A DNA stretch of 64,000 nucleotides from Trifolium pratense (taxonomy: Eukaryota > Streptophyta > Magnoliopsida > Fabales > Fabaceae): positions 12,234,337 to 12,298,336 of the forward strand of contig NC_060064.1 of NCBI RefSeq assembly GCF_020283565.1. Direction: 5' to 3'. Each line of letters opens with the position of its first letter. Position 1 is the first letter of the stretch. Positions 12,691 to 26,000 of this stretch are shown one piece after another. The notes under the pieces were generated by a model that saw only the letters and a program-made list of their open reading frames with translations, did no database searches and was not told the DNA's origin. Both the position numbers and the translations under genes were made by a program.

Positions 12691-13431
12691 TTGGTAATCG
12701 AGAGACGCGTTTATCCATTTTGCAGCTGGCTAAGAGCTTTCGATGTCTAGAATGCGTTCATAAAATGGACAAGAGCACATAGCCAATAGTTTTAATTTGG
12801 TGATCTCTAGTAATTTTTTTTTGTTTCAATGTTGAAATTTATGCTCTCAGAATCGATAACAAAAAGAATTTCATGATTTGTTATTTATTCTTTTTGCTCA
12901 TAATCATGATTTGTTATTTATTCTTAGGTGTTGGAGGAGAGGATATGATTTTGATTTACGTCTGGATATGCTCTCAGAATTTCACACAATCAAACTTCTC
13001 TTGACTCTTCTTTTACTCATCAATATTTTGTTTTGGATAATTTTTTTATATAATTCTTTGTTTGGTAATCGAGAGACGCGTTTATCCATTTTGCAGCTGG
13101 CTAAGAGCTTTCGATGTCTAGAATGCGTTCATAAAATGGACAAGAGCACATAGCCAATAGTTTTAATTTGGTGATCTCTAGTAATTTTTTTTTGTTTCAA
13201 TGTTGAAATTTATGCTCTCAGAATCGATAACAAAAAGAATTTCATGATTTGTTATTTATTCTTTTTGCTCATAATCATGATTTGTTATTTATTCTTAGGT
13301 GTTGGAGGAGAGGATATGATTTTGATTTACGTCTGGATATGCTCTCAGAATTTCACACAATCAAACTTCTCTTGACTCTTCTTTTACTCATCAATATTTT
13401 GTTTTGGATAGTTTTTTGATATAATTCTTTG
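12691..13431. repeat. Direct tandem duplication, period about 370 bp, private to copy 2
   Basis: Two successive blocks start TTGGTAATCGAGAGACGCG (12691 and 13062) and run through a TTTTGCAG joint, a GTCTAGAATGCGTTC stretch and a GAGAGGATATGATTTTG stretch. Copies 1 and 3 hold the block once. The period differs by one or two bases because of T-run length changes. The duplication therefore happened after copy 2 separated from the others. Confidence 0.85.
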
Positions 13432-14750
13432 TTTGATAATCGAGAGATGTGTTTATCCATTTTGCAGTGGACTATGAAGTTTCGATGGAATGCCTTGATA
13501 AAATGGACAAGAACATGGAACGTAAAGTTTTAATTTGGTGATCTCTAGTAAATTTTTTTTGTTTCCATATAGTTTTTTTAATATAACTTGTCAAACTATT
13601 GGAAATAAAAGAATATCAAAATATCCGTTTATCCATTTTGCAGTGAGCTAATTTCTGGATATCTCGAACAATTTTGGATTATAATGAATAAGAACGATAA
13701 TAGTTACAGATGCATAATCAAATTTCCTCGATCATTTGTTCTTTAATATTTTTATTTTTGGGCTTTGATTACCATGCACTCAAATTGAATCGTGAACCTG
13801 TTGTTCTGCAGCATGGTTTGTCAAAATCAAAAAAATTTTGAACTTTGATCAAGGCTAGAGATCTCAATTTTTGATTACTCTTTTAAAATATTTTAGTTTT
13901 CAATAACTCCATCGCTTTCGAATTCATATTTTCTTGATATTCTATTTCCTTTGATGTTGCAGGAAGGTAATTTGTGAACGCTGATTCCTTCTGGTTCTGG
14001 TTCTATCTTTCTTTTGTTTGATCTTCATGTTTTTTTTATTCTTATTCTTTTCTGGTCTTTTGATTTGGTTCTGGCTTAGACCGTCATGCATGTGAATTAA
14101 AATATGACACGCTGTTTTCTGCAGCCTCAGGTTTATTTGCTACCATGTACTTGGGTTGTGAACTATTTTTATTTTCATTTCTATTCTGATTGTCTAGTCG
14201 ATTTACTTCTTTGTTCTATGCTTGACTTTTTTATCTGAATTCTGACAGTGCAAAAGTTTACATGATTCTTGGTGGTCTTCTCTTTGTAATGTTGATCTGT
14301 GACTTGGTGGTCTTCTCTTTGTAATGTTGATCTGTGACTTGGTTTGAAGAATTATGCAACTATTCTTTCTTTCTTCTTGTTTAAGCATCTTTCATAGTGT
14401 ATATTTTCTTACAATTGCTTTAATACTATTTTTTTCAAGTTTATTTCATTCTTGAGAATCTGTGTATATTTGTCAATATTTATTTCATCAGATACTAACT
14501 CATATTTAGTCCGCTAAGCTTAGCCTATACACTTTGTTAACTTTTCCTCTCTGCTGGGATTAATTTGGCTATGCAAATTTAGATTTAACATCTCAGCTGG
14601 GATTATTCTTTCAAATTTGGGCGAGATTATCAGATAATGGCGATTCATCATTGGGATGTAATTGGTCCTTTTTATTACATGGTATATGAATTTGTGTTTC
14701 TTCCAGTGTTGAAGTTTTTATTTGTTTTTGTATCCAGAACCTGAGTACTC

Positions 14751-17700
14751 TGACAAAGATTAGAAAGATTTTGGAATGACACTTTGGTCTTTCCAAAGAT
14801 GAGGAATTTTGGACAGCTTGGATACATAAAATTGATTCTGATGATTTGTTTGTTAGGGCCAGATAACATAACTTTGTCGAGGGAGGTTTTCTAAATCTTC
14901 TTTACTTTTTTTTTTTGGTGATTAGTGATTTATGATGATGATGAGACACCTAAAATGATACCCTCTTCATTACAGTGGCCAAAGGACTCCTCTGTATTAG
15001 GTGGAAGCCAAAATTGTATTATTTAATATGGCTACATGATCTTGCAAATTAGATGGAAATTTGGTCAACTCTTCTAAGAATCTTTACATTTCAGTCTATT
15101 TTTGATACTCAGCGTATACTTTTCAGACTTTATCATAAGACATACTAATTGAATTGTGAACTACTTTTCTGCAGCATGGTTTGTCAAAATAATATTCTAC
15201 ATGGCGGTAGAGCCTTCAGTTTTGATTTGGTGATCTCTAGTAAATTCTTTAGTTTCATTATTTGTTCATCGATTTTCAGAGCATATATTTATTGATTTGT
15301 TATTTTTCTCTTTAGTTTTGCAGGAGAGGTAATCTAAATGCACACAATTCCTTGGCGTTCTATCTTCCTCTTGTTTGATCTTTTAGTTTTTGTTTTCACA
15401 CTCTTTTTTCCCTGGTTACTTTGGTTTTGATCTTGAAGTTTTCTGGTGTTATTTTAATGATCTGCAGCTACTAATGCGTTGTTTTTTTTCACGATATTGA
15501 GATATTCTTTTATCCATTTTGCAGCTAGCTTCTGGTTATATATTCCCCATGTTTGATCTTCATGTTTAATATTTGATGAAACATATGTATCTGTTTATTG
15601 CATATTGCAGTATAGTGTTTTGAAACAGGTTTATTTTGGTACACTTCTTGCAATGTGAATTATTTTTGATTCATTTTCTCTGGAGTTTTAAATTCTTTTA
15701 TTTTTCAATATTTCATCTGTATTGTCATTCTTCTCTGGTTGATTATTTTGGGTTCTTCTTAGATATTATTTGGTTGTTGTTGGTTTCAAGCTTGGAGTTT
15801 GCCGCTCTTATTTTAACGATGATGCATTACTATTATAGAGTTCGTTAGGCTTTTAGTCGACTTGTTTTTTCTAATTCCTCTTTTGTGTCAAATATTATTC
15901 TTCGTTTGAGCATGTACATATCATGTTTTGCTTTTAATTTTTGTTGCAGTATGCTGGAGTTTTGATGTGAATTTTCTTTTTAATGTGTTGCAAATTGGAC
16001 AGCACGCTTCGTTTTTAACCTGTAATCCGGCAGCGCAGAAGTTTACACGATTATGGAGAAATTCTGATAGTTTTGTGGGTCTCTCTTTGTAATTATGACC
16101 TTCTGATCAGTGACTTGGTTTGGCTAATTACTCTACTTTTCTTTATTCTTAGTTTATTCTACAACTATTTTCACAGTAGTTTTGCTGAACATGTATATTC
16201 TGGTGTTCATAGTGCAAGTACCTAGAAGTCTCAATCACACTGCACCTTGTTAATTTTGCTGTGCTGCAGTTGGAGATGAGTGCCTCTGTGCTTTGTACTA
16301 TTTATGTGCTGTGAAATAATTGATCTTTATTTTTAACTTATGTCTTTGTTCCCAAATAATTTGTCTTTGATCATGTACAGGCTGGTCATTAAGTTTGTGT
16401 TTCTTCTAGTGTTGAAGTTGTGTGTTTTCAGTATCCAGAACCTAAGTATAAGAACCTGAGGATCCAGAACCTGTCATAGGGTATAAGATTCTGGAATAAC
16501 TCTTTGCACTTCCCATAATGAGAAATTTTGGACAATTTGGTTACGTCATATGTGTTGTTTGCTGTGACAACTTAACTTTGTTGCGAGAAGTTTTCTCTAA
16601 TTTTCATTTATGATGATACTCCTAAAAATATATGCTCCTCATTTACAGTCTTTACATGCATTAGGAGGTAGCTAAAATTGTGTCATTTCATATATGGCTG
16701 AAGATTGGATGGATGTACCAGAATCTGCAATTGGCTGTTGTAATTACACTTCCATTTGGTGATCTCTATTCTGACAATGAATAAAAATTAATTAAAAAAA
16801 ATACTTCTAGGTTGAAGATTGACTTATATAATTTTATTAACATTCCAAGTGTTTTGACTTTTGATTTGAAGGTTTTCTGCAATCTGCTGCATTCATGGAA
16901 GTTATACACAGTGCCATTGGTTCCGAGCGGAGCGTTGTTTCCTCTGATGCAATGGACAGGAAGGGCTCAGTTTGTGGTTGTCATTGTTCAGAATATTGAT
17001 GATGTTTTACTCTATTCTATGGATCACTTCACTTTCACTTCTTTATGTCTTGCCTTGAGTTTATATTGTTTAATTTTATGTGAAGCTTTTGTTTGTTTTT
17101 GCAGTTAATTGGATTCCTAACTCAGGATTTTTGTTCTGTGCTTTCTCTAGGTCCAGGAGTTACCTTCCGTTTTATAACTTCTCTTGCAAGGAGTATAGCC
17201 GAGGTGATTTTTTTATTAGATTGGATTCATTTATTTTGAGTATGGTTAATATTCACTAATAAGTAGACACACACTCGAGTCTGTCATTAAGTTTAGAAGA
17301 GGTGATCGTTACCTAATAAAATGATCTTATAGAACATGACATATATAGCAGAAAATCAGAACATTTGAAAACAGGAAAATGCAGATATCTAAGAGCACCT
17401 AGATAGAAATGATGTCTAGACAAGATTTCCTTGCAGCCTTGGTGAGATTCTTATCAACAACCTTAACATTTCTATGTTAGTTGTTATTTTGTTATGTTTA
17501 TTATTACTAATTATAGAAACACAAGATAATGCAATGTATGCTAAAGAGGTGAGGTGTAAACGGAAATAAATTGAAAGAATAATGTTCTTTGATGTGTACA
17601 AGCTGGTGTTGAATTTTTTGTGTTTCTTTCGTTGTTGAAGTTTTTATGTGTTTTCCAAATAGTGTACAAGTTTCTAGATTAACTCTTTGCCTTTCTCATG

Positions 17701-20066
17701 ATCTGGAAATTCGGAAAACTTTGTTATGCCATGATGCTATGATTTGTTGGTTGAATGGTTGGGGACAACTTAACTTTGTTAGCAGAGATTTTCTATAATC
17801 TTGCACTGTTTTATTGTTTTTGTTGTTATTTGTCATTAATGCTTTGTACATGATCTTGCAGCCTTTAATTTGGTCATCTGTTGCCATTCAAAAAAAATAA
17901 TAATAATAATTTGGTCATCTGTTTTACAACTTCATGTGTCAGCTATGTTTGATACTTAGCATCTACTTTTGTTGTTCCTTTCAATTTTTTGTGTGGAAGA
18001 GAGGTTCACATACTTTCAGTTACTTTATGTTCAGCCTTCGGATGAAACAATTTTTTACTTACTTATGTGTATTTGTTTTGGGATAGTGTTGAAACAAATA
18101 TCCAAGGATGAAACAATTCTAGAGAGCTTGGTTTGGTAATTTTTTGTCTTTTTTGTCCTGTTGATTTGCCACTTTCTTTGTTATAAAATTATTTATTTCT
18201 ATTTTCTTGCCATTATTAAGGAAATGATTGGTTTGTAACTTTATTGTTCAGTTGATCATTTGCCACTTTTTCATTCTCTTGACTTATTCTATTATGGATT
18301 GGTTGTGAAGAATTGTTTGCCTAGCTTTTGAATATAGTTCTTCATTAGATAATAGAGATGTGTTTATCCGTTTTGCAGTGAGTGTCTTTGGATATATGTA
18401 GAACATTTTAAGATTCTTTCTTAAATGGATAAGAACAGAGAACGTTCTAGATAAATCAATTTTCTTCCACGACTCATTCTTTATCATTTTTATTTCTTTG
18501 CGTTTATGCAAGACATATAAAGTGAACGGTGAAAATGTTTTTCTGCAGTGCGCGGCTTCTTCATAGCATGGAGCCTAGATTTTCATTTGGCGATCTCTAG
18601 TAAATTCTTTTTGTTTCAATCTTTATTGGTTCTGAGAGTATATTTTTCATGATTTGTTATTTATTCTTTGTGTTGCAGGAGTGGATGATATGATTTTTAT
18701 TTACGTATTGATATGCTTTTCTTAGAATTTCACACCATCAAACTTCTCTCTCTTCGTTTATTCATCAAGGTTTTGTTTTGTATAATTTTTTGATATAATT
18801 CTTCGTTTGATAATTGAGAGATGTGTTTATCCATCCAATGACTCCATCCAATGTCTATAATGACTTGACACAATGGACAAGAACGAAAAACGGTTCCATA
18901 TACATAAATCAAATTTCTTCAATATGAGTCGTTCTTTACTATTTTTACTTAGTTTTGTATGTTTTCAAAATAATAACTTTCTTCATAGCATGGAGCTTAG
19001 TGTTTTGATTTGGTGATCTTTATTAAATTGTTTTTGTTTTCAATATTTTGTCTTGTTCTATATTCCTTTTGTTTGATCTTTTTCTATATTATTCTTTTCT
19101 GGTTGATTTTTTTGTATTTTGGTTGTTATTGGTTCTGTTCTTGGAGTTTGCATTTCTTATTGTAATGATATGATACTATTATTGAGTTCATTAGGGTTTT
19201 AATTGACATGTTCTTCTATTTCATCTTCTTCATCAGATATTTTTGTACACATGGGTGTTTTGTGTTTATTTTGTTGCCAGCACGTGCATGTTGGAGTTCT
19301 GATGTAATTTTTTCTTTTTAGTGTAGCTTGATGTATGATTGTCACCTCTAGTAGAATTTTTCTATTTTGTGAAATATGTACCTGTTTACTGCAGGGTAGT
19401 AGTGTGTTTTGAAACAAACTTTTATTTTGGTAAACTCTTCTTTGTTCATAAATTATTTTTCATTCCTTATTTTCTATGGAGTTTTATTGTCCATTCTTGT
19501 TCAGCCTTAGAGTTTTCTTACCCATCAATACTACTATTTTCTTACATTGGAACAGTGTGAAAGTGCTGGTGAAATTGGGAAAGCATGTCACGCATCATCT
19601 GCTTTTGATACTCAACAGTAGGAAGACTCTTTACATTTCAGTCTACATTTAATACTCAACATCTACTTTTGAGTTTTCTGTGGGGAGATAGCCAATAAAT
19701 GTGCAGCAGGCACAGGTTCTCATATTTCCCATTCAACTAGTAATTTTTTTGTTTGTGTGTATTTGTTTCTAGGTTTGGGATATAACTGGATGGAGCAATA
19801 ACTTGGTATAGGGGGAACCTAATGGAGCACAAGAATCTGCAATACTCTGTTTTTGTTGTGCTTTCATTTGGTGATCGCTACTCTTCAATGAATTCTTCAC
19901 GCTTCTTTTTTTTTTTTTTGAGGATCTCGTTCATTTGATTCTTTCATACGTTCCATTTGGTTTTCACAGGGAGGACATGTACTGTGAAAGTTGTGGCAGA
20001 GATTATCATGGACTTATTTTTGGTTTGGTGTGCTAAGTAAAGAACTACGAATGTACTTGTTCTGAA
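14751..20066. repeat. Older, diverged module array between copies 2 and 3
   Basis: The stretch has no recognisable gene. About 15120-17410 is a clearly older relative of the segment start (9130-10860): the same order of GAGAGGTAATCTAAATG, TTGGAGATGAGTGCCTCTG and GTTATACACRGTGCCATTGG motifs, with many substitutions and indels. The TIP1 3'-flank-like sequence is present at about 17250-17410 but the aquaporin coding part is absent. About 17907-19560 is an older duplicate of 54792-56350. The rest consists of generic T-rich modules. The native left flank of copy 3 is the likely origin. Confidence 0.7.
17866..17923. repeat. 17-bp direct repeat flanking a short A-rich insert
   Basis: TAATTTGGTCATCTGTT occurs at 17866-17882 and 17907-17923 around a 24-bp segment ending in an A-run and TAA repeats. 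The layout resembles a target-site duplication around a severely truncated poly(A) retroposon, or replication slippage. Confidence 0.5.
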
Positions 20067-23000
20067 TGGTGTCTTTTGATGCATGTCTACTTTTCAGTCA
20101 GTTGAAGTTTTGGATATCTTTTGATACAATTGGATAAGAAAGGATAGTACAGATAATTCAAATTTCTTCAATGAAATTCTATTTACTATTTTTAATCCAG
20201 ATATTTCAAATTTCTTCATTGAGTTGCTATATACTATTTTTATTTTCAGACTTTGTCATAAGACATACTAATTGAATTGTGAACTACTTTTCTGCAGCGT
20301 GGTTTGTCATAGAGCTTTCAGTTTTTATTTGGTGATATCTAGTAAATTCCTTTAGTTTCAGTATTTGTTCATCAATTTTGAGAGCATATATTTATTGATT
20401 TGTTATTTTTCTCATTTTTCTCTTTGGTTTTGCAGGAGAGGTAATCTAAATGCAAACAATTCCTTCGTGATCTTCCTCTTGTTTGATTTTTAGTTTTTGT
20501 TTTGACACTCTTTTTTCCCTGGTTACTTTGGTTTTGATCTTGAAGTTTGCTGTTCTTATTTTAATAATCTGCAGCTACTAATTAATGAGTTATTTGTTTT
20601 CACAATATTGAGATATTCTCTCAATCAAGTTTATTTTGTTACACTTCTTGCAATGTGAATTATTTTCGATTCATTTTCTCTAGAGTTTTAAATTCTTTTG
20701 TTTTTCAATATTTCATCTGTATTGTTATTATTTTCTAGTTGATTATTTTGGGTTCTTGCTTCTGATATTTTATTTGGTTGTTGGTTTCAAACTTGGAGTT
20801 TGGCGCGCTTATTTTAATGTGATACACTACTATTATAGAGTTCGTTAGGTTTTTAGTCGACTTGTTTGCTAATTCCTCTTTTGCATCAAATATTATTCTT
20901 CGTTTGAGCATGTACATATCGTGTTTTGCTTTTAATATATTTATTTTGCAGCGTGGTTGAGTTCTGATGTGATTTTTCTTTTTAATGTGTTTCAATTTGG
21001 ACAGCACGCTTCGTTTTTAACATGTAATCTGGTAGTACAGAAGTTTACATGATTCTGTTGAAATTCTGACAGCTTTGTGGGGCTCTCTGTAATTATGACC
21101 TTCTGATCAGCAACTTGGTTTGGAGAATTACTCTACTTTTCTTTATTCTTAATTTATTCTACAACTATTTTTCACTGTAGTTTTGCTGAACATGTATATT
21201 CTGGTGTTCACAGTGCAAGTACCTAGAAGTCTCAAGCACACTGCACCTTGTTAATTTTGATGTGCTGCAGTTGGAGATGAGTGCCTCTGCTTTGTACTAC
21301 TTGTGTCATGTGAAATAAATTGGTCTTTATTTTTAACTTATGTGTTTGTTCCCAAATAATTGGTCTTTGATCATGTACAGGTTGGACATTAAGTTTGTGT
21401 TTCTTCTAGTGTTGAAGTTGGTGCCAATGTTTTTGTGTTTCTTCTAGTGCTGAAGTTGGTGCCGAAGTTATACACGGTGCCATTGGTGCCGAGCGGAGCG
21501 TTTTTTCCTATGATGCAATGGAATATTTATGAGGTTTTACTCTATTCTATAGACCACTCCACTTTCACTTCTTTATGTATTGCTTTAAGTTTATATTGTT
21601 TAATTTCCATGTGAAGCTTTTGTTTGTTTTTGCAGTTTATTTGATTCATAACTCAGGATTTTTGTTCTGTGCTTTCTCTAGGTCCAGGAGTTACCTTCTG
21701 TTTTTATAGCTTTTCTTGCATGGAGATTATAGCCAAGGTGATTTTTTTATTGGATTGGATTCATTTATGTTGAGTATGGTTCATATTTACCGATAAGTAG
21801 TCACACCTCGAGTCTGTCATTACTTACTAAAAGGTTAACTATTAAGTTTAGAGGTGATCATTACTTAATTAAAGGTTAAGTATTAAGTTTAGAGGTGATC
21901 ATTATTTAATAAAATGATCTTAGAGAATATGACATATATCACAGAAAATCAAAACATTTGAAAACAGGAAAATGCAAATAACAAAGAGCACCTAAGATAG
22001 AAAGCTAATTAAGGAAATGCAACCCCATTTCATCAATTAAAACTTAAGGGGAATTTAGACCTTAATAATCTGTGACAGGTAACTGTTCATAAGAGCTAGG
22101 GGTGATGAAGAAAATTTCATAGACAACTGCAGCAATAGCCGAACCAATCAACGGGCCGACACAATAGACCCAATGATTAGTCCATGTCCAGCTAACAACA
22201 GCAGGCCCAAAAGACACTGCCGGGTTCATGGAAGCACCATCAAAGGCCCCACCTGCCAAGATGTTGGCTCCTACGATGAAACCAATTGCAATTGGAGCAA
22301 TTGTTCCTAGGCTACCATTTTTTGCACTTCCAATTCTCGTTTGATCATTTGCACTTTTTGATATAATTTGTCATTCGATAAATGTGCTTATTGCTTTTAA
22401 AATTAAAAAGAATATTAAGATATTCGTTTATTCATTTTGTAGTCAACTGATTTCTGGATATCTACAACAATTCGCAATTCTTGATCATAATGGATACGAA
22501 TGATAATGACTACAAATTCTTCATTGAGTCGTTCTTTATTATTTTTGTTTTTGAGTTTTAATCGTAAGACACAAATTGAATCGTGAACCTGTTTTTTGCA
22601 GTGTGGTTCGTCAAAATAATCATCTTCTCTCATCATAGCATGGAGCCTCAAATTTTGGTTTGCATATTTATTTTTAAAGCATATATTTTCATGATATTTT
22701 ATTTCCTCTGGTGTTGCAGGGATGATAATACTTTTCTTTCTCATGTTTGATCTTCCCGTTTTGTATTCTGATTCTTTTTTTTGGTCTTTTGATTGAGGTT
22801 TGATTTGGTTCTGACATGTTAATCTAAAAACGACGTTTTCTGTAGTGCATTATGTTTTGAAACAATAACATTTGATGAGTATCAAGACTCAGGTTTATTT
22901 TGGTACCTCTACTTTGAATGCGAATTATTTTCGTTTCTTTTTTTTATCTGGCCGATTCTTGTTGTCTACTCTTCTGGATTTGCTCCTCTATGATTTACCA

Positions 23001-26000
23001 TTACTACTTATTGTTTCTTATCAATGTTGAAAACTATACATGATTTAAGATTTTTTGTTTTCGTGTTTTGGGAGAGCTTGGTGGGCCTATCTTTGTTATG
23101 CTGATTTGTGACTTAGTTTGAAGAACTATGATACTATTCTTTCTTCTTGGTTCTTTTTCTACAATCTGTTTGTTACAGCCTAATTTTAATTTTCTTGTGG
23201 TGTTAACAGAGTAAGATTTACACGGGTTTGGTATACCACAAAAGTTTCCTACTTTTTCAAACACTGAACCTTTTAATCACCATAATGTTCAGTTGGTTGT
23301 GTTACATTTCATTATAGTTGTTTCAGCATCCACACTTAATTTTGTGAGGTTATCATATTCTTCCAGCGTTGAAGTTTTTGTGAGTTTCTGTAACGTCTTA
23401 CTCCGTGGTTTAAAATACAAAATTCTGGAGTAACTCTTCCCTTCCCAAGGTAAGGATTTTTGACAACTTGGTTAGGTGGTGTTTGTTATGATGACCTGTT
23501 TCATTGGCCCACAAACTCCTCTGGTATTGCAGTAGGCTTAGTAGGCTTAAATTGTGACGTTTCATATTGAGCACGCCATGATATTAAATTGATAGTGAGG
23601 ATATGATGTTGATCTATAGTAAATTCTTTTTGTTTCCATCTTTAGCGATTCTGAGGGCATAAAGTTCATGATTTGTTATTTATTCTTAGGTGTTGCAGGA
23701 GAGGATATGGTTTTGATTTAAGTCTTGATATGCTTTTCTTAGAATCAAACTTCTCTTGACACTTCTTTTACTCATCAAGATTTTGTTTTGTATAATTTTT
23801 TGATATAATTCTTTGTTTGGTAATCGAGAGACGCGTTTATCCATTTTGCAGCTGGCTAAGAGCTTTCGATGTCTAGAATGCGTTCATAAAATGGACAAGA
23901 GCACATAGCCAATAGTTTTAATTTGGTGATCTCTAGTAATTTTTTTTTGTTTCAATGTTGAAATTTATGCTCTCAGAATCGATAACAAAAAGAATTTCAT
24001 GATTTGTTATTTATTCTTTTTGCTCATAATCATGATTTGTTATTTATTCTTAGGTGTTGGAGGAGAGGATATGATTTTGATTTACGTCTGGATATGCTCT
24101 CAGAATTTCACACAATCAAACTTCTCTTGACTCTTCTTTTACTCATCAATATTTTGTTTTGGATAGTTTTTTGATATAATTCTTTGTTTGATAATCGAGA
24201 GATGTGTTTATCCATTTTGCAGTGGACTATGAAGTTTCGATGGAATGCCTTGATAAAATGGACAAGAACATGGAACGTAAAGTTTTAATTTGGTGATCTC
24301 TAGTAAATTCTTTTTGTTTCCATATAGTTTTTTTGATATAACTTGTCAAACTATTGGAAATAAAAGAATATCAAAATATCCGTTTATCCATTTTGCAGTG
24401 AGCTAATTTCTGGATATCTCGAACAATTTTGGATTATAATGAATAAGAACGATAATAGTTACAGATGCATAATCAAATTTCCTCGATCATTTGTTCTTTA
24501 ATATTTTTATTTTTGGGCTTTGATTACCATGCACTCAAATTGAATCGTGAACCTGTTGTTCTGCAGCATGGTTTGTCAAAATCAAAAAAATTTTGAACTT
24601 TGATCAAGGCTAGAGATCTCAATTTTTTATTACTCTTTTAAAATATTTTAGTTTTCAATAACTCCATCGCTTTCGAATGCATATTTTCTTGATATTCTAT
24701 TTCCTTTGATGTTGCAGGAAGGTAATTTGTGAACGCTGATTCCTTCTGGTTCTGGTTCTATCTTTCTTTTGTTTGATCTTCATGTTTTTTTTATTCTTAT
24801 TCTTTTCTGGTCTTTTGATTTGGTTCTGGCTTAGACCGTCATGCATGTGAATTAAAATATGACACGCTGTTTTCTGCAGCCTCAGGTTTATTTGCTACCA
24901 TGTACTTGGGTTGTGAACTATTTTTATTTTCATTTCTATTCTGATTGTCTAGTCGATTTACTTCTTTGTTCTATGCTTGACTTTTTTATCTGAATTCTGA
25001 CAGTGCAAAAGTTTACATGATTCTTGGTGGTCTTCTCTTTGTAATGTTGATCTGTGACTTGGTGGTCTTCTCTTTGTAATGTTGATCTGCGACTTGGTTT
25101 GAAGAATTATGCAACTATTCTTTCTTTCTTCTTGTTTAAGCATCTTTCATAGTGTATATTTTCTTACAATTGCTTTAATACTATTTTTTTCAAGTTTATT
25201 TCATTCTTGAGAATCTGTGTATATTTGTCAATATTTGTCAATATTTATTTCATCAGATACTAACTCATATTTAGCCTATACACTTTGTTAACTTTTCCTC
25301 TCTGCTGGGATTAATTTGGCTATGCAAATTTAGATTTAACATCTCAGCTGGGATTATTCTTTCAAATTTGGGCGAGATTATCAGATAATGGCGATTCATC
25401 ATTGGGATGTAATTGGTCCTTTTTATTACATGGTATATGAATTTGTGTTTCTTCCAGTGTTGAAGTTTTTATTTGTTTTTGTATCCAGAACTTGAGTACT
25501 CTGACAAAGATTAGAAGATTTTGGAATGACACTTTGGTCTTTCCCAATATGAGGAAATTTGGACAGCTTGGATACATAAACTTGATTCTGATGATTTGTT
25601 TGTTAGGGTCAGATGACATAATTTTGTCGGGGGAGGTTTTCTAAATCTTCTTTACTTTTTTTTGTGATTATTGATTTATGATGATGACGATACACCTAAA
25701 ATGATACCCTCTTCATTACAATGGCCAAAGAACTCCTCTGTATTAGGTGGAAGCCAAAATACATTTCAGTCTTTTTTTGATACTCAACTTACTTTTATTA
25801 GTTCCTGAGTTTTCTTTGTGGGTGTTACAGGGGAGAGAGCCTATAAATATGTGCTTTACTGTGGAACCCATGGCAGACAGAGAGGCTCACTGTTTTTTTT
25901 ACTTGGTTACTTTGGTCTCCTGATGTTGAGGTTTGATTTGGTTCATATTTTAATGACCCCTGCGCCTACTATGAATTTTTTGGGTTTTAATTGATTGCTC

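Larger units (their letters stand above)
8941..14750. repeat. Long tandem segment, copy 2 (truncated or diverged at right)
   Basis: The copy opens with TGTCTTTTGATGCATG exactly as copy 3 does at 20070. It follows copy 1 at an offset of 9,287 up to about 12.6 kb, then 9,657 because of a private 370-bp duplication. Near-identity fades after roughly 14.5 kb, where small indels and about one change in ten appear, and the 1,776-bp repeats of copies 1 and 3 are absent. It carries a TIP1 fragment and the 35-bp pair. No intact host gene is seen. Confidence 0.85.
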
